Positions 48,579-59,120 of a stretch of 64,000 nt of DNA are shown here, one piece after another (within the stretch, counting starts at the first letter, position 1; every line of letters starts with the position of its first letter). Origin of the DNA: Lentinula raphanica (lineage: Eukaryota > Basidiomycota > Agaricomycetes > Agaricales > Omphalotaceae); NCBI GenBank assembly GCA_027919835.1, contig JANVFP010000008.1, positions 1,116,001-1,180,000 of the forward strand. Reading direction: 5' to 3'. The notes beneath the pieces were generated by a model. That model had not been told where the DNA came from and searched no databases. It saw only the letters and a list, made by a program, of their open reading frames with translations. The position numbers and the translations under genes were made by a program.

Positions 48579-48990
48579 AAAGAAGTGAACGTGAACATGG
48601 AGATACTAGGAAGGCTGCAGAAAGCAAAGAAAAGAGGAAACATAGCTGGTACAAGCTCATGGTTGAAATCAACAAAAACACGTCCAATTCAAATTTCGAT
48701 GGTCCGAGCTGGTCCGAGTCAAAGGCTTTATGTAAGCGAGCTTACTGAAGCGGACCGGGACTGTCGTGCAAAAAACCTGAAAAAGCTCCGAGTCAGTTCT
48801 CCAAAACTGGGTTTTCTGTAACCGACTCCCCTTGTAGTGCTAGGTAGCTAGATACGATAGTGTGGTCCCAGTTGCAACTAACGTGAGGAAAACTCTCTCA
48901 GTGTTAGTACACGAGTTCACTCACCAGTGTCTTCATCAGCTTGAAGCGATGGAAACTTGAACAGAAGAACTTGACTTCTCTAGCGTCCAT
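48579..48990. other. no recognisable gene
   Basis: Short ORFs only, between the integrase fragment and the exon that enters the inverted repeat. Confidence 0.35.
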
Positions 48991-48994
48991 AATC

Positions 48995-49380
48995 TGATAG
49001 ACACCGTAAACTCTGCCTCCGCCACTCCTACTGCTCCAGAAACTTCGAATTCGCCAGAAACCGTCGCCTCAACGGACCCGTTTGATCAAATTGCCACATT
49101 TTTTGTAAACGGTCTGTTTGACAACGATTCAACAGGTTTAGGCCGTGAGTTCATTGTTGAATTGACCATTATGGCTACTACTCATTCTTTCGACAAGTCA
49201 CAAAAGCTTTCGATGCGCCCTGTAGTCCCCAACTTTACCCTGACAGATAGTCAATTACGTCTTCCCCGCCAAGTCCGTATCGTTGTTTTTGCGCGCAGTC
49301 ATGAGCCTGATTTTCCATTTCAGCGGTTTCACTCCATTTGGCCCTCACAGCAAAGGCCTACCAAAAACCTCAAGATCTAA
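48995..49380 (+). CDS. unidentified gene crossing the outer edge of the left arm
   Basis: One frame runs across the outer end of the visible inverted repeat: PETVASTDPFDQIATFFVNG, GLGREFIVELTIMATTHSFD, then LRLPRQVRIVVFARSHEPDF and PFQRFHSIW. From 49163 it is in the left arm and mirrored at 63993-64000. After RFHSIW the frame breaks in both arms. In the right arm the following stretch is open as ALTAKAYQKPQGLIEYYHLQ METPNSLVKVNGC, while the left arm has lost one base in it. No domain recognised. A possible further part reads RPIGRIPELGDIPDGLNQKL (49600-49660). Confidence 0.4.
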
Positions 49381-49844
49381 TTGAATATTACCACCTACAA
49401 ATGGAGACACCCAACTCGCTGGTGAAGTGAATGGCTGCATTACCTTAGATTCATCGTTAGCCATTAGTTTGGTGCTGAAGCAGTTCGCACCTACCATTGA
49501 AGATTCGCTAAAAAAAACCCAAACACGTGGATAGCGTCAGCGATGGAGCCGCCAACGTCTGAACGTCTGAACGTCCATTGAACACCTTAGCCAACTTTCG
49601 GCCAATAGGTCGCATACCAGAATTAGGGGACATTCCGGACGGACTAAATCAAAAATTGTTTGCGCTGGTAACAGATCAGCCGTCTGAATCTGTAAAAAAG
49701 TATTTTGCAGCAGTGTGGTCGCCCCTGTCTCCATCGGCGCTGCATTTTATCCTTCCTCATCGACTCCACGTTGTCTCCCTCCCCTCCCCGGGCTCCCGTC
49801 CCAGGGAACTGTGTCGGACCAATGTAACGTGTTCACCAACATGC

Positions 49845-50271
49845 ATGACATTGAGTACAGGTGTATGTATTATGGCCGAGGCCGGATCAGTGCACACAAA
49901 AATTTTCACTGAAATTCTGGGTGCTAAGTGAGCGCTTAATTCTAATTTTTTGCGCGCGCGCAAGCGCGCGCCTAATATTACAAATTGGTCACTACAATGA
50001 CTGTTTTGAGGATTAGTCATTTGCCTCAAGCAATATAAGCCTGAAGCACTCCAAGTCACTCATAATACAGTCTACTGACATATAGAGCCTTAAATTCTTT
50101 GAATCCAGTCAAAGTCCCTAGTAAAAACAGAAGATATTGCGTTCGGTAAAATGAAGTTGAGCGCCTGACTGTATCACGTGCTACAATCGGTCGAAATCGG
50201 TCAAAAAGGTCAGGACGGATATAATCGGTGGAAAAAGGTCGGGCGTGGGAACCCTTGGCTTCCCATAGTTC
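49845..50271. repeat. stretch present only in the left arm
   Basis: Between the homologous flanks GTTGTCTCCC and CCTGCTTCGCTCCC the left arm has about 490 bp and the right arm about 40 bp. The left piece contains a GC-alternating hairpin (GCGCGCGCGCAAGCGCGCGC near 49953-49972) followed directly by CTAATATTAC. No clear target duplication, so it could be an insertion in the left or a deletion in the right arm. Confidence 0.75.
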
Positions 50272-50589
50272 CCTGCTTCGCTCCCAATTGCATCCGAATC
50301 GTATTACACTTCCACATTTGTCAATCTCATCTCCATCCTCATCCTCATCCCAGTCCCTTCCATCTTCATCAAGGAAGACTAGGTCCTTGTTCTCTAAGCC
50401 CTCGAAGAAGCCTAAGCCCTTACTCCCTACTAGGACCTCGAGGAAGTCAAAACGTTCAATTGCTACACCTCACACCCCGGCACCCGATCTTTCTGGCCGC
50501 CCACAAATTATGAACATCGACGATGTGTGTCATAATCCACGGCGAGTCCTATGAAAAGACGAATGAGAGAACGGACGATCTCATAGATC

Positions 50590-51091
50590 TGATTCGTGAT
50601 GGAGATATACGTACGATGTTCTGATCTGGTTGGGATACGACCATTCGAAGGGGCTCAAGAGACAGCACTATACCTGGTCAAGCGGTAGCCAGGACTCCTT
50701 CCATGACATCATTGCGCGAATGAAATGGACCGACAGAGACTTCAAAAAAAATTCAGTCTTTATCGATTATCTTTGGGCTTCCCAGGTCTCGAGTACGCAT
50801 AAATGGGACCCCGAAAATGTTCCACCTCTCGATCCAAGTGAGTAACAGCAACATTGCTTGCATTAGAATACTTACCTACCGCGTTGAGCAGACCCGAAAC
50901 ATAAGTCGGCCCATAGGACGTGGCAACGAATTGTGTATTTGTTCTCGCATCCAAAATTCTTGCCTGAAGGGGTAAAACCAAACCCACAGTCAGCTGAACT
51001 AGATGAAGTAGATCTCCTGTATTTGAGACAAGAGGACATAGACTACTTCTCTGACGACATTGGAGACTTCCTCGTACCTTTGTCTGACTGA
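50590..51091 (+). CDS. gene X, unknown, acidic C-terminus (left arm)
   Basis: Two exons are clear. The first covers about 50612-50837 (YDVLIWLGYDHSKGLKRQHY, then ARMKWTDRDFKKNSVFIDYL and STHKWDPENVPPLD). The intron is 50838-50891 (GTGAGT donor, CAG acceptor). The second covers 50892-51091 (KHKSAHRTWQRIVYLFSHPK, then ELDEVDLLYLRQEDIDYFSD and DIGDFLVPLSD, stop at 51089-51091). An upstream Ser/Pro/Lys-rich stretch (50272-50554, SKPSKKPKPLLPTRTSRKSK) is probably an earlier exon, but I could not join it. No known domain. The acidic C-terminal 40 residues are notable. It converges on the Spt5-like gene, whose stop lies about 470 bp away, and is carried with it in both arms. Confidence 0.5.
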
Positions 51092-51557
51092 AGAAATCTT
51101 GTTGAATGGAGTGGAAGAAGAGCGAAACCAAATTCGTACCTTTCTTTTCCTTGATAATTAGATCTATTGCGTGATGAATTTGAACTAACCATGCATCTTA
51201 CAGTACCTGCTATTGCCATTGGTCTCGTCTATTGGTTTCTGCCCATGCTACTATCTTGCCCTCTTGTGTACCTTTTGGCGAGTACGAATAACTACCTATC
51301 CTAAAATGTTTGTTAATACATGAGTATAGACAATGTGCATGAATCAATCTTACTTTCTGCTGTCCTTTGGTCCAAATATTTTTATATTATCGCTCAGTGC
51401 TAACTAATGAATGAATAATGATAACACGGACTTTGAGCTGATTAGATAGCGACCACGGTAAATACTTTTAGTGCCTAGAATACGTCAAACACAGATTCTC
51501 AGATTCCCAATAAAAGAAAATGTAGTAGTACACGTAGTAGTAGAAGTGTATGCCTGG
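51092..51557. other. intergenic between convergent gene X and Spt5-like copy C
   Basis: AT-rich; contains the 3' ends of both genes. No further gene. Mirrored at 62059-62524. Confidence 0.5.
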
Positions 51558-54495
51558 TCATTCATGCAATGGCTCATACAAACGTCGAATTGGATCCAAC
51601 TGGGCATTTGCTGATGATCGCATTGCATCATTTTCATGAACTGCAACAAGATCTGCGGCTTCAACCCATTGAGGTCCATAGGATGTGTCAAGAGTTTCGT
51701 CAAATCTTACTCGAATGCCGGGTTTGCGTCTGACCTTGACCACCTGAACCAACCACCGGGGAGGTTTCGATGAATCTAAGCGCATCATGTAAGTTAACCG
51801 GCGACACAATAGCCCAGTTCGATTCCCGGAGCAGATAAGGTAGAGGCCTTTGGCAATCCCGGCATTGGAAGGTATGCATAATGAGCGCGGGGTCTCGAGG
51901 ATGGTGAAAGGGTCTACTTCAACGATATCACTGTCACTGGGCTTTCTCCCTCCAAGCCGGCTTCCTACGACAGAATAGACCAAAGTTGTTCCGTTGATAT
52001 TTCGGAGAAGAACTTTTCGATCTCGCCCTGGGTTGGTCGTAGTGGCCACTAATAATTCCATGTCTTCAGGTAAACCTTTTGCGATACGAGGATCGAGTAT
52101 CCAGTGCCGTGGAGGATCGGGAGAGCAAGGGTCCCAAGCTGGATCAGTCGCGGTGCTCGGCGGGGAAGAACAAGGGGTTGATGGACGGCTCGAATCTTCG
52201 AGTGTGCCATCTGTTATGTCTGAGTCGCTTGCCTGAGCAGTTTCTTCTAATAATGTCCCTTTGTTCAAGAGACGACGTTCTTCAGCTGAATACTGAGGAA
52301 GATAATCGGGCTTCAGATTCCAGTAACTATCCCAGTCCGTATGCGAGCCGGCCTCGTTGTTACCATCAATGTCATGGAGGAATCGATTGTTGTCCACGCG
52401 GCGAAGGCCGTCATAGTCGACCCAAGCGAACGGATTACTCATTCCCTGAGTTTCAAAACGGATTCGGACGGAAAGCCCGCTCAGGGTGCTTTTGTCTACT
52501 CGTGCATCCATGACGATGGCACGATAGCCCTTGTTTAAAAATTTGACGGGGTAAACTTGCAAGTTTTTCCAGGGGACTGCTCTAGTAGAGGGCTGAGTCG
52601 CCGGAGACATATTATGGTCGAAAGGTGCGCCCAAATGGTCTTTCGGGCGATAGCGAACTTGAACCTGATTTGAGGTTGAGTTTTCGACCTTCGTAAGCGT
52701 ATTTGGGTGAAAATCAAGGAACTTTCATCAAATGAGTAAACTACTATGATGACTGAGAAGGAGATTTCACCTCATCGTGATGGTCCCGGAGCATCACCTC
52801 TACTTGAGCAGGCCCTACAGAAATCACTACGCCTTCCTGGTTCATCTCCTCTGCTTCAGCCAGTGTTTCAGGATCGTGATTTCGAGATTTCAGGGAGAGT
52901 CTTTGACAAGCACCAGACAGAAGGAGAACTATGTCGCCAGGGTTAAATATCTTCTCAAGATGAGTTTTCGACAGTATGTGAAGCGAATTAACCGTGAAGT
53001 TTGGGCCTCGCAAAGGAATATTGATTTCACAGTAGGAAGATCCGACGTAGTGAATAACGCCTTCGGTTTGCCCTGCAGGTAGTTCAAAGGGATACTCTCC
53101 TTCTGACGTACACCAAGTGCCATCAAAATCAGTAAAACGGACAGCCTCCCCAATGCGAAATTCCCAGGAGGATGGCGGAGGTATCGAACGTAGAGATTGA
53201 TGAACCTCGGGATGATTGGAAGCCAAGAAATAGTGGCGAACGTCGGCTGGCATTTCCGAAGCAGTGTCCATATCCTTGAGTTTTACACGTACGAGAACAA
53301 GGCCGTTCTGCCAGTATTGTTCTAGACATATATAACGCTTTTGTGTTGGTGCGGAATGATCACATGAATGAGATGATTTACAGTGTCTAGCACAATCTAA
53401 TTGTGCGGGAACACAAAATTGTCTAGCGATCAATTCTCTGAGTGGCCAAGGAAGAACGTCTGGGCGTTTGTTCAAAGCGCGCTTTCGTTTGAGCGTGGTT
53501 TTACCGCTGGAAAGGTCGTATACTTGGGACCAATCAAGTCTAGGATGCAATAAAACCAAGCGTTCCTCACGATCGTTGATTTCGTTGAAATCATCATCTA
53601 TGACAAGCCCGACATCATTCTGATACAGGCCGCGATTGCATTTGATCCAGGTGCGAGGTGGGTACTCATGGGGCAAAAGTGGTTCCCGTAGTATATGTGC
53701 AATGCTCGCAGGATCCTCAATGACGCTATGGATGGGAAGAACTAGATCTGTGCGGGATGGTGCCGGAGAAATGTTATGAACAGACTCGTGGGCCGAAAAA
53801 ACGACGCGGGGTGCTTTGGGGTATAAGAGGCCAGGAATAGTGAGCAGGTAAGATGCGAGTGTGATATTCTGAGGCAACATGCTTTGTGCCTGGAGATATA
53901 TACCGCCAGGCAAAGTAGAAGGAAATGTGGCTCGAAGAATTAAAGGATCGATGTTTTGGTCTTGAATATCTGTGCGGATACGATTTATGATGCTTTGTTC
54001 GTACTGACGCTGGATTGATGGCGGTTGAGTTGAATTTAATGGGATAATTAATCCATTGACTCTTACCTGGCAGCGCACGTAGAACAGCTTATACCCGAAA
54101 ATGGCTAGTCCTCCGTCGCCTAGATATTTCTTGATCCAATGCTTCAGCAACCGTTGTTCCTTGGTCAGTTCGACAGCATATGGGATGTCCCAATCTTGCT
54201 CTCGATCCAAGTCAGACGTAATATCCGGCGGGGGTGATAAGGGTAAAGTAGTTCGAGTCTCGCGATCTGTATGATCGAGAGCTCTGCTAGGTCGCTGACG
54301 ATGTATGAATTCTTCAAGATGGTGAACCAACCGATCGAAGTGAGATGACGCATTGGCGGATGGAAGGTGATATTGCGGTGGTAGTGGCGTAACGCGAGAG
54401 CTGGATTCATCGTTGGCTTTTTTGCCATCTGAACTATCCCGCTCAAGATCATCGTATTCTTCAGCTTCAAGCAGAATGAACTGTTCAGGTCGCAT
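51558..54495 (-). CDS. Spt5-like protein, copy C (left arm)
   Basis: Same gene plan as copy A. First frame from 54495 (FILLEAEEYDDLERDSSDGK, acidic), then DWDIPYAVELTKEQRLLKHW and the NGN part KLFYVRCQ, a 57-bp intron at 54010-54066 that is open in frame, RQYEQSIINRIRTDIQDQ, and TFPSTLPGGIYLQAQSMLPQ. The KOW-like stretches are WIKCNRGLYQNDVGLVIDDD, EFRIGEAVRFTDFDGTWC and one before HHDE. A Cys/His cluster FCVPAQLDCARHCKSSHSCD follows the first KOW. A second intron lies at 52722-52770. The last exon, to 51558, carries NKGYRAIVMDARVDKSTLSG and IAKGLYLICSGNRTGLLCRR. A splice acceptor (CTCCAG) stands just before the first ATG, so an upstream exon is likely. Open throughout and identical to copy D. 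Probable role in transcription elongation or chromatin is inference from the domain plan only. Confidence 0.75.
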
Positions 54496-55266
54496 CTACC
54501 CTGGAGAACGGCATATCAGTGTTCGTGGGACATCAGGTTACACGCGCGGATGGTTGTAGTGGTTTGGGGCAAGACTTTTTGACTGTGAGTCTCACCCAAA
54601 TGTTCCGGAGTTAGCCTGCACCTTTGCAGATTATTTTCATGGGTTCCTGTGTCTTGATTGTGTTACGATAACGCTGCTATCCTACCGACTTCGCGCTGAT
54701 GGATTTTTGGCTGAATTCAAGGCTGGACAGTCACAGAAAGGCTTGCCAGTTGCGACGGTAGTGGTGGGGACGCTCAAAGGAACCAGAATTACGTAATTAC
54801 AGAAAAATCAACGAACTTTATAGAGCTCATCGGACGAGACAATGAGAAGGGAAACCTAAGGAAACTGACGCGTATTATGTCAACATGTAGCAGCTAGATT
54901 CGTGATGCGATCAATCCGATCGAGGGATTGATTAACCGATTGCCGATTCAATGAGACATACTTACTTATACCTGAACTTCCTCTTCTCAAGAAGCAAATA
55001 CATATTCCAATGGTGTGCTCAACACCCTTTAGTAGAATTTCTGCTGATCCCACATCTCATAGGCTTCAACCACCAGAAAGGTTCGTGCATGAGGATTTCA
55101 TGTCGAACAAAAATTTTCACTGTCCGATAGACTGGAGGCAAAACTTGTTCAGCCCTTTAGGACGTCGTCACTCGGAAATACACGTTACATCTCCACAAAC
55201 GCGTTCATCGCAGATCGTTCAAGAAGAGGCTTGGGCAGTCAAATCTGTGACGAAATCTCCAAGGTC
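54496..55266. other. upstream region of Spt5-like copy C, inner end of the left arm
   Basis: It holds an open frame at 55010-55306 that is mirrored at 58313-58606 with a few changes toward its end (SPQTRSS against SPQMRSS). No family recognised and it straddles the arm boundary, so probably not a gene. The rest should hold the promoter and first exon of the Spt5-like gene. Confidence 0.4.
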
Positions 55267-56979
55267 AAAACGTCTTCTCGATGTCAAGTTCATGCCAATG
55301 CTCTAGGTCGCATGTGCGTTAGTCAATACATCCCATATTGACAACGCCACAGAAGAACGAGAAGTTCGGGAACACTTCAATCATGAACATGACGCTCATT
55401 CACCAGAAGATCTTTGGCATCCTTTGCCTTTGCATCAGTAACCTTCCTACGGGATGAGAAATATCCAACGGCGTTGCTGTATTTTTGGTTACATACTATG
55501 ATAAGTGAATTGCACAAGGCCAAGCAGAGTATCCGACTTACCCGCCCGGTGACAATGCACTCACCATCGTATCGCGCTCAAAATACTTGTATGGTTCCCT
55601 GTCAAATTTGCGAAATTCTTTCATGATATCCTGGCAGACATAACTAAAGTTCTCCTTGACCTTTCCAGCGACCCGCAGCTGATCTTCTGGTGGCGCGGCA
55701 GTTTCACCACGTTCTTGCATAAGGTCTAGAACGAATTTCGTGATATTACGGCCAGCGATGGGGCACTACACTGTACAGGCTACTACAGGGCACTACCGAT
55801 CACATACCCTCGGCACACGCAATAACATGTGTTACACCATCACCAGAGTCAAAATGACGGTCCCTGTCAGTGTACGATCTGTCACACGGTTGGGCGACCA
55901 TGATGCGGCAAGGGCAAGCACCGCTTGAACAGCGATATATAGACCCATGATGTTGAATGAATCAAAGAAGATTTCAGCGGTTTGTTCTCAATTTTGAGGA
56001 GGATTGAGAGGTGGTGCAGTCTGCCATTAACTAGTCGCTGTCATAGACACCGTAGCCCGGTGTCCTGGCCTTGGCAAGAGCCTCATTGCCGACGAAGACT
56101 TCAAGGTCTTCTACACCGCATTTCTATGCCAGATGACCAGGTTTTGAAGAAACAGCGGGAGCCCGAGATGACTGTCCAGCAGGTCTGCGAGTAGCTATTC
56201 CAGTCGGAAAGAGCTCTGCGAGGTTCTAGTGTAGAACAGGTCGGTAGATGTTTCACCAAATTACAACGATGGATCGGAGTTTCCAGCACAACCTGAGAAA
56301 ATGTAGCGGTAGCGGGACGATTGTCGCGGTAACACCACAAGAGTGGTTGGGGACTTGGGGTAGCTCGTCGAGAGAACGGTTGCAGCTGGTGTGTTTTCAA
56401 GATAACCAAGGGCAAATCGTACATATGAACTGTCTATATATACCCTACTGAAGTGTCCTTTCATCTGGATCGAATTATTATGTAATCTACTGAGGCCAGC
56501 ACTTTAACGCTCATCTCCGTTACAGCAGAGCTTTCACACCAGCGAAAATGGAGCGAAGTAAAGGGAGAATAGAGGTGGAATTCTAAGTAGAGAAGGTACA
56601 AGGAGTCCTGTTGGTCTAGTAACACCTCTACTTCGTGAGTTCAAAGCAGCGCTCGCCACAGCCACATTTCGGCCACCATCGGCATTGTCATTTGCTTGCG
56701 CCGCTCGGCGGCGGGTCTCCCGATTCCTGAACGTCTCAACACTATACAGGCTGTACTCACACCCAAGAACCTGTATTTCCTCCTACCATCTGACAGAGAC
56801 CCTCTCAGAAATCCCGAAACCACTAGCTATGTTTTACTGGTAAAGTGATCACTGTATATTGATTTTTGATGTGTCCGCCATTCGGCATAGTCCCGGTGAT
56901 TCCGGCGGTAGCGTCAGCTCGGCATCTGTCTTATTCTCCAGTTGATTCGGTTTACGGTGGAACTCTACTTCCAAGTATA

Positions 56980-57015
56980 TATCTACCTCTACCTCTACTC
57001 TACCTCTACTCTACT
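56980..57015. repeat. (TCTACC)n / (TCTACTC)n microsatellite
   Basis: CTACCTCTACCTCTACTC-type repeats within the stretch that interrupts the second ARP3 relic. Confidence 0.6.
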
Positions 57016-57247
57016 TTCATTCCAGTTGTCGCTGGTGTGAATGTCCTCGAGGCGTTACAGAGGATGGCGAAGCGCCCGAGGAGAACTGTTCTGCCCCGTA
57101 TACGACGACTACAGATTGATAACGTACATTCTTAGTGTTAACCTCCAGATAAAATCTCCTTCATGCCATCATCAAAGTTTCCAAGAAATGCAACCTGTCC
57201 ACCTGTATATAGTCCGCATTAATAAGTTCAAGCTGCATCTAGCGGCA

Positions 57248-57370
57248 ATTTATTGCGAGCGAAGCGAAGCAAGCGGTTTCATGTGAGGACCGGACTAGTG
57301 TGTGTGGTTTGTTGCGAGCGAAGCGAAGCAAGTGGTTTCATGTGAGGTCCGTAGAGTGTGGTCTGAGTTT
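57248..57370. repeat. tandem duplication of about 60 bp
   Basis: The unit containing TGCGAGCGAAGCGAAGCAAG and GGTTTCATGTGAGG occurs at about 57254 and again at 57313, followed by a T-rich stretch with a T20 run near 57507-57526. This may mark the end of an inserted element (57250-57840). Confidence 0.65.
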
Positions 57371-58349
57371 GTACTTTTGCACGGCTATGATAGAATCTGA
57401 ATTTGCTCATTTCAGATAATTTGTTCTGTTTCTTATCTTTTTTTGTTCAATTTTTTCTGTCATTTACGTTTTGATATTGATGTCATTTTTTTTGTTTTAG
57501 ATACATTTTTTTTTTTTTTTTTTATTTTATTTTTTAATTTTGAAATATGTATTTGTATTTTGTATTCGGCAACGGGATAAATGAGATTCTCTGAATTCGA
57601 GGAGTAAATGCGTTCTTTCTCGTGCAAATCGAGGTCTTCTCGTCTCATACTCCCAGAGTATGTTCTCCTCAACTATACAGACTGACTTAAACGCTTTTGA
57701 ACAATGTGATGAGTCAGACATTTGAGTGTTGTGCAGCTACTAGGGACTAGGTGGAGAAACACACACATGGTGAGTTCTGGCATTTTCTCCTTCTTCATAC
57801 TGCTAAAGTACATGGCTCTCAACTGGCATTAAGATTCGCGAGCACATGGCAGCCTGGTAGACCAAGGATCTGAAATATCCGAAAACCTGCTATGTCGAAT
57901 GATAGATATTCCCTCGTCAAAACCTTGGACATCATGATTGGGGGCATGAAGAGCAACGCGATCATTCCACATCGCCTCCTTCGTATGAATATGGTGACTG
58001 AACGATAAACTCCTTCACTGTCGAGGTACAGTTTTCAGACAGCATCCCACGCTCCACGCGGTTGTTACCCTCCCATATGCCACATCTATTACAGAGCTGA
58101 AAAGGGCCGAGTATCTTTTAATTTTTTGTCAGAGTGCTTCTGTGCTAAATGATGTGCATGACTTACATCGTTCCCAGGATTCACTCTCGACTTTCGCCAC
58201 CGAATAGTGTGGTAACCCCACAAGAGGCGAGGAGCTGGTGGGCAAATACTCTTCCTGTAATTCGAGCGAGAAATTGTGATAGGTACCACCAGGATTCTGA
58301 TTCACTGGATCTTCAACATTGGATCAAGACGGATATCAAAGGTCCCCTT

Positions 58350-59120
58350 GACCTTGCAGATTTCGTCACAGATTTGACTGCCCAAGCCTCTTCTTGAACG
58401 ATCTGCGATGAACGCATTTGTGGAGATGTAACGTGTATTTCCGAGTGACGACGTCCTAAAGGGCTGAACAAGTTTTGCCTCCAGTCTATCGGACAGTGAA
58501 AATTTTTGTTCGACATGAAATCCTCATGCACGAACCTTTCTGGTGGTTGAAGCCTATGAGATGTGGGATCAGCAGAAATTCTACTAAAGGGTGTTGAGCA
58601 CACCATTGGAATATGTATTTGCTTCTTGAGAAGAGGAAGTTCAGGTATAAGTAAGTATGTCTCATTGAATCGGCAATCGGTTAATCAATCCCTCGATCGG
58701 ATTGATCGCATCACGAATCTAGCTGCTACATGTTGACATAATACGCGTCAGTTTCCTTAGGTTTCCCTTCTCATTGTCTCGTCCGATGAGCTCTATAAAG
58801 TTCGTTGATTTTTCTGTAATTACGTAATTCTGGTTCCTTTGAGCGTCCCCACCACTACCGTCGCAACTGGCAAGCCTTTCTGTGACTGTCCAGCCTTGAA
58901 TTCAGCCAAAAATCCATCAGCGCGAAGTCGGTAGGATAGCAGCGTTATCGTAACACAATCAAGACACAGGAACCCATGAAAATAATCTGCAAAGGTGCAG
59001 GCTAACTCCGGAACATTTGGGTGAGACTCACAGTCAAAAAGTCTTGCCCCAAACCACTACAACCATCCGCGCGTGTAACCTGATGTCCCACGAACACTGA
59101 TATGCCGTTCTCCAGGGTAG
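58350..59120. other. upstream region of Spt5-like copy D, inner end of the right arm
   Basis: Mirror of 54496-55266. Expected promoter and first exon of copy D; nothing else seen. Confidence 0.4.

Larger units (their letters stand above)
49163..55266 (+). repeat. left arm of a giant inverted repeat
   Basis: Over most of the arm, position x on the left pairs with 113616 minus x on the right; outside the left-specific stretch near 49845-50271 the sum is 113163. The pairing starts at or before 49163, where the window ends on the other side, and stops at 55266. Coding stretches of 583, 358 and 123 codons are identical in both arms; differences are single bases near the ends (one base lost in the left arm near 49427), plus the roughly 430-bp left-specific piece. 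It contains a Spt5-like gene (minus strand) and gene X (plus strand), convergent. Confidence 0.95.
55420..58200 (-). pseudogene. ARP3: ARP3 locus relic, copy 2 (spacer of the inverted repeat)
   Basis: Same orientation as copy 1. 55435-56300 matches 43130-44100: VAGKVKENFSYVCQDIMKEF (the stop codon of copy 1 is Lys here), TPGYGV, CAGNSDPSL. About 160 bp around the WDHMERY region are deleted, and a short stretch near 55760-55800 is different. 57115-57250 matches 44280-44400, and 57845-58190 matches 44455-44800. Pieces at 56460-57100 and 57250-57840 are not found in copy 1 and interrupt the homology. It was therefore duplicated with its flank and then rearranged; it decayed independently of copy 1. 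Confidence 0.85.

Noticed and set aside
49970..49985. TAATATTAC as a replication origin of a circular single-stranded DNA virus
   Set aside because: The nonamer is not in the loop of a stem; the hairpin lies beside it and no Rep gene is present.
55010..55306. Gene at the inner end of the arms (98-codon frame)
   Set aside because: It straddles the arm boundary and has different ends in the two arms; no domain.
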